A DNA stretch of 14,912 bases from Deltaproteobacteria bacterium UBA5799 (lineage in GTDB: Bacteria; Desulfobacterota; GWC2-55-46), in assembly GCA_002418185.1 (NCBI GenBank), contig DIDN01000119.1:1-14912 (forward strand), given 5' to 3'. The notes under the pieces were generated by a model that did no database searches, had not been told where the DNA came from, and saw only the letters and a list, made by a program, of their open reading frames with translations. Positions 1 through 6,300 of this stretch are shown piece by piece. The translations under genes and the position numbers were made by a program. Numbering within the stretch: the stretch's first letter is position 1; every line of letters begins with the position of its first letter.

Positions 1-47
1 AAGGTTCTCTCAAGAGTTATTCAGCACCTGCTTGGGGGATTTCAGAA

Positions 48-76
48 TTTACAGGGGCGCAGACACCCTGTAAATA
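48..76 (+). promoter_or_regulatory. Inverted repeat and possible pstS promoter
   Basis: A perfect 9-bp inverted repeat, TTTACAGGG (48-56) and CCCTGTAAA (66-74), lies about 90 bases before pstS. TTTACA (48-53) could act as a -35 box, with TAAATA (71-76) as a weak -10 after 17 bases. No convincing 11-base-spaced Pho-box direct repeat is seen here. It could instead be a hairpin ending an upstream gene, although no T-run follows it directly. Confidence 0.35.
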
Positions 77-101
77 CCCGCGAAAAAGTTGCGGGGCTTT
101 T
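77..101 (+). terminator. Weak terminator-like hairpin at the left edge
   Basis: CCCGC (77-81) pairs with GCGGG (91-95) around a 9-base loop and is followed by GCTTTT. This would suit the 3' end of a plus-strand gene lying to the left of the window. The stem is only 5 bp and the T-run is short, so the call is weak. All three plus-strand frames are open over positions 1-70, but none gives a recognisable protein end. Confidence 0.25.
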
Positions 102-164
102 CATCCGGCAGGGCGGGAGCATCCACCCTCCCGCCCTGTAAAAAAAATCGAACAAGGAGAAGAT

Positions 165-1208
165 ATGAGAAAGGTGATGCTTCTTACCGTCATATGCGCG
201 GCAATGGTCCTTATGGCCGGGAACGCCAGGGCCGAGGGGCTCATAAACGGCGCCGGCGCAACCTTCCCGTACCCGCTCTATTCCAAGTGGGTCTACGAGT
301 ACGGGAAGATAACCGGCGCGAAGATAAACTACCAGTCCATAGGGAGCGGCGGCGGCATAAGGCAGATTAAGGCCAAGACCGTGGATTTCGGCGCATCCGA
401 CGCACCCCTCACCTATGAGGACCTCGAGGGTTCCGGCCTCATGCAGTTCCCGGCGGCAGTGGGCGGAGTGGTGCCGGTAGTGAACATAAAGGGTGTCAAG
501 CCAGGCGAGCTCAAGCTCACCCCGGGAGTGCTGGCCGGCATCTATCTCGGGAAGATAAAGAGGTGGGACGATGAGGCCATACAGGCCCTGAACCCCGGGC
601 TTAAGCTGCCGTCCGATTCCATCACGGTCGTTCGCCGCTCGGACGGCAGCGGCACAACATGGATTTTCACGAACTACCTGAGCAAGGTGAGCGCGGAGTG
701 GAAAGACAAGGTCGGCTTTGGCACGGCGGTCAACTGGCCGGCCGGCGTCGGCGGCAAGGGTAACGAGGGTGTTGCGAATTACGTGAAGAGGATAAAGAAC
801 ACCATCGGCTACGTGGAGCTGGTGTATGCGCTTCAGAATAAGCTTGCCTACACGAGCCTGCAGAACAGGGACAAGGCATTTGTCCGGCCGTCGATGGAGA
901 GCTTCATTGCCGCGGCCTCTGGAGCGGACTGGAAAGGCACGCCCGGCTTCTCGGTGGTCCTTACCGACCAGCCCGGCAAGGAAGCCTGGCCCATGGCAGG
1001 CGCGACCTTCATACTGGTCTATAAAAACTCGCAGAACTGCTCGAAAACAAAGGCGGTCCTCGATTTCTTCGACTGGGCATATAGAGAAGGGGAGGAAATG
1101 GCCAAGGCGCTCCACTATGTGCCCATCCCCAGGAGCGTCTATTCGATAGTGGAGGGGGCATGGGCAAGCCAGCTGACCTGCGAAGGCGAGCCGGTCTGGA
1201 AGAAATAG
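165..1208 (+). CDS. pstS: Periplasmic phosphate-binding protein PstS
   Basis: Binds inorganic phosphate in the periplasm for the PstSCAB ABC transporter. A signal peptide spans residues 1-23: MRK, a hydrophobic core, then an Ala-Arg-Ala cleavage site. The mature protein opens with the GAGATFPYPLY block (about 29-39), where the family's phosphate-contacting Thr lies. It continues with GSGGG (about 61-65), FGASDAPL (about 75-82) and RSDGSGTTW (about 157-165), all typical phosphate-binding loops. The length of 347 aa is normal for PstS. The ATG at 165 is chosen because AAGGAGA (154-160) lies just upstream and the signal peptide begins there, although the frame stays open to the left edge. The gene stands alone: a terminator follows, and pstC, pstA, pstB and phoU are not in the window. 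Family assignment is firm. Functional pairing with a transporter elsewhere is inferred. Confidence 0.95.
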   Translation: MRKVMLLTVICAAMVLMAGNARAEGLINGAGATFPYPLYSKWVYEYGKITGAKINYQSIGSGGGIRQIKAKTVDFGASDAPLTYEDLEGSGLMQFPAAVGGVVPVVNIKGVKPGELKLTPGVLAGIYLGKIKRWDDEAIQALNPGLKLPSDSITVVRRSDGSGTTWIFTNYLSKVSAEWKDKVGFGTAVNWPAGVGGKGNEGVANYVKRIKNTIGYVELVYALQNKLAYTSLQNRDKAFVRPSMESFIAAASGADWKGTPGFSVVLTDQPGKEAWPMAGATFILVYKNSQNCSKTKAVLDFFDWAYREGEEMAKALHYVPIPRSVYSIVEGAWASQLTCEGEPVWKK

Positions 1209-1229
1209 GCTGCACCTGAAAAAACCGGC

Positions 1230-1262
1230 AAAAAGCCGCCCCTCAGGGGGCGGCTTTTTTTA
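1230..1262 (+). terminator. Intrinsic terminator after pstS
   Basis: GCCGCCCC (1235-1242) pairs perfectly with GGGGCGGC (1247-1254) around the tetraloop TCAG and is followed by seven T (1255-1261). The preceding A-run (1230-1234) could extend the stem. The hairpin starts 22 bases after the pstS stop. It separates pstS from the following regulator, which therefore needs its own promoter. Confidence 0.93.
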
Positions 1263-1279
1263 TGGTATCTCAACTCTTC

Positions 1280-1312
1280 CGTAACACTGCCTTAACAATA
1301 GCGGAATAGAAT
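1280..1312 (+). promoter_or_regulatory. Pho-box-like promoter of the phoB-like gene
   Basis: Two 7-base repeats with 4-base spacing, CGTAACA (1280-1286) and CTTAACA (1291-1297), give the 11-base periodicity known for PhoB/PhoP sites. Nine bases later lies TAGAAT (1307-1312), a 5/6 match to the -10 consensus. There is no separate -35 box, which is expected when the Pho box replaces it. The -10 ends only 6 bases before the ATG at 1319. This suggests autoregulation and a leaderless transcript. The arrangement is seen directly; the function is inferred. Confidence 0.6.
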
Positions 1313-1318
1313 TTCAGC

Positions 1319-1999
1319 ATGAGACAGACCATACTGGCGGTAGACGACGAAACCGACATACTGAAGCTCCTCAGGTATAACCTTTCCAATGCGGGGTACG
1401 GCTTCCTGGAGGCCGAGGACGGGCCCGAAGCCCTGGAGCTTGCGAAAAAATCCCTGCCCGACCTGATACTCCTTGACGTGATGCTCCCGAACATGGACGG
1501 GAACGAGATTCTGAAACGGCTAAAGGCCGACCCGGACACAAAGGGGATACCCGTAATCATGCTCACGGCAAAGGGAGAGGAGATAGACAGGGTGCTGGGG
1601 CTTGAGCTGGGGGCCGACGATTACATTGTGAAGCCCTTCAGCCCGAGGGAGCTTCTTTTGAGGGCAAGGGCGGTGCTGAGAAAGGGGCAGGTCGGCGCTC
1701 CGAAGGTGCTGGGCTTCGGGCCGCTCTCCATAGACACCGAAAGGTTCGCCGCGTTCGCTGACGGGACGAGGCTCGACCTTACCGCTGCCGAGTTCAGGCT
1801 CCTCCTGGCCCTCGTGAACTCCAGGGGCAGGGTCCTCGGCAGGGAAACGCTCCTCAGGCGCATGGGGGGAGATGAAATGCCCGCAGGCTCCCGGACCATA
1901 GACACGCACATAAGGAAGCTAAGGGTGAAGCTCGGGCCATGCGGCGGGCTTATCGAGACGGTCAGGGGATCGGGCTACAGGCTGAAGGAGACCGGGTAG
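1319..1999 (+). CDS. phoB: PhoB-like OmpR-family response regulator
   Basis: A two-domain DNA-binding response regulator of 226 aa, the usual OmpR/PhoB length. The receiver domain (about 4-118) has the acidic pair D9-D10, phosphoacceptor D53 in LLDVMLPNMDG, switch T83 in MLTAK and K105 in VKPF. The C-terminal winged helix (about 130-224) contains RTIDTHIRKLRVKLG and ends with the typical GSGYRL block. Its position beside pstS and its Pho-box-like promoter support a role in phosphate starvation control. OmpR-family paralogues are hard to separate by eye, so the symbol is probable rather than certain. No PhoR-type kinase follows; the next genes are convergent and start 12 bases after the stop. 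There is no Shine-Dalgarno before the ATG. Confidence 0.85.
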   Translation: MRQTILAVDDETDILKLLRYNLSNAGYGFLEAEDGPEALELAKKSLPDLILLDVMLPNMDGNEILKRLKADPDTKGIPVIMLTAKGEEIDRVLGLELGADDYIVKPFSPRELLLRARAVLRKGQVGAPKVLGFGPLSIDTERFAAFADGTRLDLTAAEFRLLLALVNSRGRVLGRETLLRRMGGDEMPAGSRTIDTHIRKLRVKLGPCGGLIETVRGSGYRLKETG

Positions 2000-2011
2000 G
2001 GGTTGTTCCTT

Positions 2012-3070
2012 TCATGCAGTCCCGCGCACATGGATTTCCGTTCCGAAGACCTTCCTCTTGAAATATATGGATACGTTTACGAGCGCCATCATTACCGGCA
2101 CCTCGACAAGCGGGCCTATGACCGCGGCGAACGCCGCCTCGGAGTGGATGCCGAAGGTGGCGATCGCCACGGCGATGGCAAGCTCGAAGTTGTTCGAGGC
2201 GGCGGTGAAGGCTACGGTCGCGGTCTTCTGGTAGTCCGCTCCGACCCGCCTCCCCATCCAGAAGCTTACGAGGAACATGACCACGAAATAGACGAGGAGA
2301 GGAACGGCGATCAAGGCCGCATCGAGCGGCAGCCTCATAACCTCCCCGCCCTTCAGGCCGAACATGACGATTATGGTGAAGAGGAGGGCTGCAAGGGTAA
2401 TGGGGCTTATCTTAGGGATGAACGAGCCCTCATACCAATCGCGCCCTTTAAGACTTACGAGGACGAGCCTCGTGGCCATCCCCGAAAAGAAAGGTATGCC
2501 CAGGTATATGAGTACGCTCTTCGCTATGTCGGAGATACCGGTCTGTACGACAGTGCCTTCAGCGCCGAATAGCGGAGGGAGGAGCGTTATGAAGAGCCAG
2601 GCGTAGATGCTGTAAAAGAAAATCTGAAAGAGGCTGTTCACGGCAACTATGCCGGCCGCGTATTCCGAGTCCCCGCCCGCCAGGTTGTTCCAGACTATGA
2701 CCATTGCGATGCAGCGCGCAAGCCCCACGAGTATGAGGCCCGCCATGTAACCCGGGTGGTTTCCGAGGAAGAGGACCGCAAGGCCGAACATGAGCGCCGG
2801 GCCGATGAGCCAGTTCTGGATGAGTGAAATGGATAATATCTTCCCGTCCCTGAATACCTTCCCGAGCTCCTCGTAGCGGACCCTGGCAAGCGGCGGGTAC
2901 ATCATGAGTATGAGGCCTATCGCTATGGGTACGTTGGTCGTGCCGTTCCCGAGGGAGTCTATTGCCGCTGAAAGCGGAGGGAAGGCCCACCCTGCGAAAA
3001 CGCCAGCGGCCATGGCCAGGAGCACCCAGAGGGTAAGGAACCTGTCGATGAAAGAAAGTCTTGCCGTCAT
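2012..3070 (-). CDS. acr3: ACR3-family arsenite efflux permease
   Basis: An inner-membrane carrier that exports arsenite using the proton-motive force. The 352-aa protein is almost entirely hydrophobic, with about ten membrane segments. It carries the family's conserved Cys in GLARCIAMV (C120, around the fourth membrane segment) and the later block AASNNFELAIAVA, both diagnostic of ACR3 rather than ArsB. The start codon overlaps the arsC stop as ATGA (3067-3070), so translation is probably coupled. It is the last gene of the arsR-arsC-acr3 operon and ends 12 bases from the convergent phoB-like gene, with no clear terminator between them. Family assignment is confident. Confidence 0.95.
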   Translation of the reverse strand: MTARLSFIDRFLTLWVLLAMAAGVFAGWAFPPLSAAIDSLGNGTTNVPIAIGLILMMYPPLARVRYEELGKVFRDGKILSISLIQNWLIGPALMFGLAVLFLGNHPGYMAGLILVGLARCIAMVIVWNNLAGGDSEYAAGIVAVNSLFQIFFYSIYAWLFITLLPPLFGAEGTVVQTGISDIAKSVLIYLGIPFFSGMATRLVLVSLKGRDWYEGSFIPKISPITLAALLFTIIVMFGLKGGEVMRLPLDAALIAVPLLVYFVVMFLVSFWMGRRVGADYQKTATVAFTAASNNFELAIAVAIATFGIHSEAAFAAVIGPLVEVPVMMALVNVSIYFKRKVFGTEIHVRGTA

Positions 3071-3495
3071 TTACCTTTGTCCATCATGTCGGGAAGCTTC
3101 TTCATGAGGTCCCTTATCTCGTCCCTGACCCTCCGATAATGCGAGAGGGCCTCCTCGCGGCTTTGCGCGCCCCTTGCGAGCCTGGGCGGGTCGTCGAAGC
3201 CCGCATGGACGATGCGCGCGGCGCCGGGAAAAACAGGGCAGTTCTCGTCCGCTTCCGAGCAGACAGTGACCACGAGGTCGAAGAGCTTGCCGCGCACGGC
3301 CTCAAGGCCCTTAGACGCATGTCCGCTTATGTCCACCCCGGCCTCCCGCATGGCCTCTACCGCGAGCGGGTCAAGCCCCTTGGGGTTCGTGCCAGCGGAT
3401 TCGGCCTCGACCCTCTCGGCCCAGAGGTGGCGCGCCCATCCCTCGGCCATCTGGCTCCTGCAGGAGTTCCCTGTGCAGAGGAACAGCACCCTCAT
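3067..3495 (-). CDS. arsC: Arsenate reductase ArsC, low-MW phosphatase fold
   Basis: Reduces arsenate to arsenite in the cytoplasm, probably recycled by thioredoxin as in the ArsC class built on the low-molecular-weight tyrosine phosphatase fold. The 142-aa protein opens MRVLFLCTGNSCRSQMAEG, with the P-loop CX5R (C7 to R13). The redox pair is C79 and C86 (CSEADENC). A DDPP motif (about 103-106) supplies the general-acid Asp. The frame is open much further upstream, but the ATG at 3495 is chosen because the P-loop must lie at the N-terminus. That ATG overlaps the arsR stop in an ATGA junction. The 3' end overlaps the acr3 start by 4 bp. All expected catalytic residues are present. Confidence 0.95.
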   Translation of the reverse strand: MRVLFLCTGNSCRSQMAEGWARHLWAERVEAESAGTNPKGLDPLAVEAMREAGVDISGHASKGLEAVRGKLFDLVVTVCSEADENCPVFPGAARIVHAGFDDPPRLARGAQSREEALSHYRRVRDEIRDLMKKLPDMMDKGK

Positions 3496-3857
3496 TTTTT
3501 TGCCTGTGTCCTGCAAAGCTCCTCCTTTGAGACCCCGGTTATCTTTTGGAGGCTCAGCAAATCCCTCGTAACGGAACCGTCGCCTGCGAGCGCTTTCCTT
3601 ACCCACCCGAGGGCGTTCTGCGCCGAAGGAGAGGCGTCCCGGCCCGCGAGCCTGAAGTACACCCACCGGCCCTCCTTCCGGGAGCTTACGAGCCCGGCCT
3701 GCTGGAGTACGCTCAAGTGCTTGGAAACAGTAGAAGGAGCAAGCCCCAGGAGGCCGACTATCTGGCAGACGCACAGCTCGCCCCCGGAAAGGGCCATTAC
3801 GGCCCGGAGCCGCGCCCTGTCGGAAAGGGCCTTTGCTATTTGGAGCATTTCATTCAT
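3492..3857 (-). CDS. arsR: ArsR-family arsenic-responsive repressor
   Basis: A winged-helix repressor expected to release DNA when it binds arsenite. From the ATG at 3857 it is 121 aa. The N-terminal helix contains KALSDRARLRAVMAL, and the recognition helix lies in APSTVSKHLSVLQQAGLV. The metal site is ELCVCQIV, with C29 and C31; the third Cys of the E. coli-type CxCxxC motif is absent, and a distant C115 near the C-terminus might replace it. A longer frame from TTG at 3893 is rejected because that TTG is the first three bases of a TTGACA -35 box and the extra codons cover the operator. ATG 3848 is another possible start. No Shine-Dalgarno is visible. First gene of arsR-arsC-acr3. Confidence 0.92.
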   Translation of the reverse strand: MNEMLQIAKALSDRARLRAVMALSGGELCVCQIVGLLGLAPSTVSKHLSVLQQAGLVSSRKEGRWVYFRLAGRDASPSAQNALGWVRKALAGDGSVTRDLLSLQKITGVSKEELCRTQAKK

Positions 3858-3863
3858 TACACT

Positions 3864-3893
3864 ACTATAATTCGCCAAATGACGAATTGTCAA
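3864..3893 (-). promoter_or_regulatory. arsR promoter with embedded operator
   Basis: On the minus strand, TTGACA (3893-3888) is a perfect -35 box. After 18 bases comes TATAGT (3869-3864), a 5/6 match to the -10 consensus. A perfect inverted repeat AATTCG-8-CGAATT (3869-3874 and 3883-3888 on the plus strand) fills the spacer exactly, the ideal place for a repressor that excludes RNA polymerase. Only six bases separate the -10 from the ATG at 3857, so the transcript should be leaderless or nearly so. Confidence 0.85.
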
Positions 3894-3994
3894 GGGCTAA
3901 TGTGAGACATTCAGCCGGTCGGTTCAGGTCCCGTAAAAGATATCAGGTTAGAGGATAATATGCGGGTTGAGTCAGGCTGGCGCTTACAGGCAGG

Positions 3995-4393
3995 CTATTT
4001 CCCGGGGCCGGAGATGGACTCGCCCCCGGATTTTATCCAGGAGTTTATGCCGCCCTCCAGGTCGCGGAGGCCCTTGAAGCCTTTGCGCTCGAGGATATTG
4101 CGGGCCGTCTGGCTCCTCTTGCCTGAGCGGCAGTAGAGGATTATCTGGCCGTCTTCAGGGAGGCTCTCTACCCCTTCAAGGGTATTAAGCGGCATAAGGA
4201 CGCTCCCCGGTATGTGCCCTTCCGCGTGCTCCTGAGGGGTGCGGACGTCTATTAGGATTACGCGCTCCCCTCTCTCTATCATGGCCTTCAGCTCCTCGGC
4301 AGTCACCCTGGCCGGGTCAGCCGCAGCCGACACGGAGGCGAGGCAGGCGAAAATGAAAGCGGATGAGAGCGCTATGGAAAGCAGGTTTCGCAT
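3995..4393 (-). CDS. Exported single-domain rhodanese
   Basis: A small sulfurtransferase-fold protein. From the ATG at 4393 it is 132 aa: signal peptide about 1-24 (MRNLLSIALSSAF, then SVSAAA), then one rhodanese domain (about 28-125). Visible motifs are LIDVRTPQEHAEGHIPGS and the active loop YCRSGKRS, with catalytic C88. The protein probably acts in the periplasm; the substrate is unknown. C17 follows Ile-Phe-Ala, a poor lipobox, so a lipoprotein is possible but less likely. An ATG three codons upstream (4402) is rejected because it overlaps the -10 box and weakens the signal peptide's N-region. The gene lies between the arsenic operon and the metal-uptake genes. A link to either is inference. 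Confidence 0.88.
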   Translation of the reverse strand: MRNLLSIALSSAFIFACLASVSAAADPARVTAEELKAMIERGERVILIDVRTPQEHAEGHIPGSVLMPLNTLEGVESLPEDGQIILYCRSGKRSQTARNILERKGFKGLRDLEGGINSWIKSGGESISGPGK

Positions 4394-4400
4394 GGACGCC

Positions 4401-4430
4401 ATTATATATCACTCAAGGCCATGCTGGCAA
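4401..4430 (-). promoter_or_regulatory. Promoter of the rhodanese gene
   Basis: On the minus strand, TTGCCA (4430-4425, 5/6 match to TTGACA) is followed after 18 bases by a perfect TATAAT (4406-4401). The best start codon (4393) lies 7 bases further on, with no Shine-Dalgarno. The promoter occupies nearly the whole 36-base gap after the permease gene, so the rhodanese can be expressed separately from the metal-uptake genes. Confidence 0.75.
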
Positions 4431-4438
4431 TCTGTTTT

Positions 4439-5254
4439 TTACCCGGAAAGGGTGTTCCCGCGCGCAGCGTCTCCGGCAAGCCTCAGGGCGAGGAGTGCAA
4501 AGAATAAAAGGCAGAGCGAGGCCACGATGAGCGGGGCCGCCGGGAGGTCGAAGGTATAGGAGAGGACGAGCCCCAAAAGGCTCGCCCCCGCGCCAAGGGC
4601 CCAGCCCAGGACCAGCTGCCATTTGAGCCTGTCAGTTAAAAGCTTGCCGACGAGCACGGGGATGACCAGAAACGCGAAGACCTGGAGCACCCCGGCCATC
4701 TGCACCGACTTTACGAGAACGAGCGCGAAGCTCAGGAAGAAAAGGAACTCCCATGCGCCGCCGCCCCGTCCCTCGAACGAGAGCGCCAGGAACCTGTTCC
4801 TGAAAATGAAATGGAAGAGCCCTATGGCGGAATACAGGGCAAGGGTGGAGAGAAGCTCCCCGGGCGTGACCCAGAGTATGCTGCCGCTCAGTATGGCCTT
4901 GAACTCCCCCATGCCGTGCGGCGTCCTGTCGAGGACGAGCATGCTCGCCGACAGAGAAAATATATAGAGGACCCCGATAAAGGCCTCGATGTTGGCGAGC
5001 CTCGATATCGTCCTTGAAAAAGAGAGTATGAAGGCCCCCAGTGCCGCGAACCCGAGGGAGAAGGCCGCGCCGTTCCCTTCGCCCTGGCCCAGGAAGAACG
5101 AGAGCGCGGTCCCGAGCCCGATGAACTGGGCGAGCGAGAGGTCCACGAATATTATCCCTCTCCGGATGACATGCACCCCGAACCAGGCATGCGCGATGAC
5201 GAGGAGCACGCACGCCATGAAAGGGAAAAGGAGTATGCTGAGGGCCTCCAACAT
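4439..5254 (-). CDS. znuB: Metal ABC transporter permease, ZnuB-like
   Basis: The inner-membrane channel of a zinc/manganese-type ABC importer (ABC-3 family). The 271-aa protein has about eight hydrophobic segments. A conserved early block, VIRRGIIFVDLSLAQFIGLG (about residues 30-49), is typical of the family, as is the later VLQVFAFLVIPVLVGKLL stretch. It starts four bases after the ZnuA-like gene's stop codon begins to clear (TAATAGATG junction), so translation is likely coupled. The usual partner ATPase (ZnuC) is not encoded before, after or between these genes, so the permease must use one encoded elsewhere. Metal specificity cannot be read from the sequence; zinc is the best guess from the neighbouring genes. 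Confidence 0.88.
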   Translation of the reverse strand: MLEALSILLFPFMACVLLVIAHAWFGVHVIRRGIIFVDLSLAQFIGLGTALSFFLGQGEGNGAAFSLGFAALGAFILSFSRTISRLANIEAFIGVLYIFSLSASMLVLDRTPHGMGEFKAILSGSILWVTPGELLSTLALYSAIGLFHFIFRNRFLALSFEGRGGGAWEFLFFLSFALVLVKSVQMAGVLQVFAFLVIPVLVGKLLTDRLKWQLVLGWALGAGASLLGLVLSYTFDLPAAPLIVASLCLLFFALLALRLAGDAARGNTLSG

Positions 5255-5257
5255 CTA

Positions 5258-6148
5258 TTATTCCCCGCTCAGGTCATGAACGATCCTGTCCACGAGGTCG
5301 AACCAGTCGTCAATGCCTTCCCGGCTCCCGACCTCGTGTGGCAGAACGATCGTTTTTACCCCGGTCTTCTTCGAGAGGAAGTCGGCGGCCTTGCCACCGT
5401 GATAGGAGGTGGTAATGAGAGCGTTCGGCTCCTCCCTGGACATCGACGCCACCAGCCCCGCCATGTGCCCGGAGGAGGGCGGGATGCCTGGCCGCTGCTC
5501 GATGTAGCCTGTTATCCTGAAACCAAGGTCCGCAGCCAGATACTCGAAAAACCTGTGGAAAGCAACATAGTTTTTGCCCTTGAGCCTGCCGTCCCATTCC
5601 TTCCTCCTCTCGGCGAGTTTCTTCTCGAACGTGGCCAGGTTGGCCATGTAGAGTGCCCTGTTGCCGCTGTCGAGCGCCGAGAGGGCCTCCGCAATGCCCC
5701 TTCCGACCTTCCCCATTCGAGAGGTCGAGAGGTGGTAATGCGGGTTGCCGAGCGGGTGCACGTCCCCCTGGCTCCGGTCGGCCTTGAAGTCTATTTCGAT
5801 AGCCTCAACGAACCTGGAGCAGTCGAGGTAGCCCGGGTTGCCCGGCTGGATTTTGGGGTTCCTCGACGACTCGATAATGACCGGAAGATAGCCGATTTCG
5901 AGGTCCAGACCGTTGAACATGACGATATCCGCTTTCCGTGCCGCGGATATCATGCTCGGCCTGGCCTCTATATGGTGCGGGTCCTGGTTGGGTTTTACGA
6001 GTACGGTAACAGAGACCCTGTCTCCTCCGATGTCTTTTGCGATGCTCCCGATCCAGGGGAGCGTCGCAAGAACATTAAGCTCGGCGGCCAGTGCCGGGCC
6101 TGAAAGTAAAAGGGTCGTGAAAAGGGCCAAAAAGGCTTTTATGAGCAT
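5258..6148 (-). CDS. znuA: Metal-binding periplasmic protein, ZnuA-like
   Basis: The solute-binding protein (cluster A-I) that delivers a divalent metal to the ABC permease encoded just downstream. It is 296 aa with a signal peptide cleaved after about residue 21 (Ala-Leu-Ala). Candidate metal ligands sit in the family's expected places: H58 in NQDPHHIEARPS, H137/H139 in NPHYHLS, and the His in VAFHRFFEYL (about 193). A late TTSYHGGK block supplies another His where many homologues use Asp or Glu. The His/Asp-rich mobile loop of classical zinc ZnuA is missing. The Shine-Dalgarno AAGGAGG (6159-6153) lies 4 bases before the ATG and directly abuts the 6163-6299 repeat. Zinc is likely but manganese or another metal is possible. 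Confidence 0.9.
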   Translation of the reverse strand: MLIKAFLALFTTLLLSGPALAAELNVLATLPWIGSIAKDIGGDRVSVTVLVKPNQDPHHIEARPSMISAARKADIVMFNGLDLEIGYLPVIIESSRNPKIQPGNPGYLDCSRFVEAIEIDFKADRSQGDVHPLGNPHYHLSTSRMGKVGRGIAEALSALDSGNRALYMANLATFEKKLAERRKEWDGRLKGKNYVAFHRFFEYLAADLGFRITGYIEQRPGIPPSSGHMAGLVASMSREEPNALITTSYHGGKAADFLSKKTGVKTIVLPHEVGSREGIDDWFDLVDRIVHDLSGE

Positions 6149-6162
6149 GGCGCCTCCTTAGG

Positions 6163-6299
6163 AGGTTGCTGAAAAACTGTTTCAGCCTGTCATTCTGGGC
6201 TAAGCGGGAATCTCGACCTGATATAATCGATGGACCACGAGATTCTTCGTCGCCTTCGGCTCCTCAGAATGACAGCTCTCGTGACTTTTTCAGCAACCT
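6163..6299. repeat. 137-bp MITE-like inverted-repeat element
   Basis: Perfect 14-bp terminal inverted repeats, AGGTTGCTGAAAAA (6163-6176) and TTTTTCAGCAACCT (6286-6299), enclose a second nested pair: TGTCATTCTG (6188-6197) with CAGAATGACA (6265-6274), and GAATCTCG (6208-6215) with CGAGATTC (6238-6245). There is no coding potential. The structure resembles non-autonomous transposon relics or dispersed palindromic repeats containing GTCATTCTG-type arms, which recur in many environmental genomes. It fills the gap between the outer-membrane gene and the ZnuA-like gene, so any through-transcript would carry a long hairpin here. No clear target-site duplication is seen. Confidence 0.8.
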
Positions 6300-6300
6300 G

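Noticed and set aside
2003..2572. Long open frame on the plus strand across the acr3 gene, 189 residues
   Set aside because: It lies antisense to a clear ACR3 gene, its composition is highly charged without domain features, and such frames are common opposite GC-rich genes.
3858..3893. TTG start giving a 133-residue ArsR
   Set aside because: The TTG is part of the TTGACA -35 box and the extra codons cover the operator and -10 box.
5171..6103. 310-residue open frame on the plus strand opposite the ZnuA-like gene
   Set aside because: The minus-strand gene has a signal peptide, a Shine-Dalgarno and metal-ligand motifs. The opposite frame has no recognisable motif and is a shadow.
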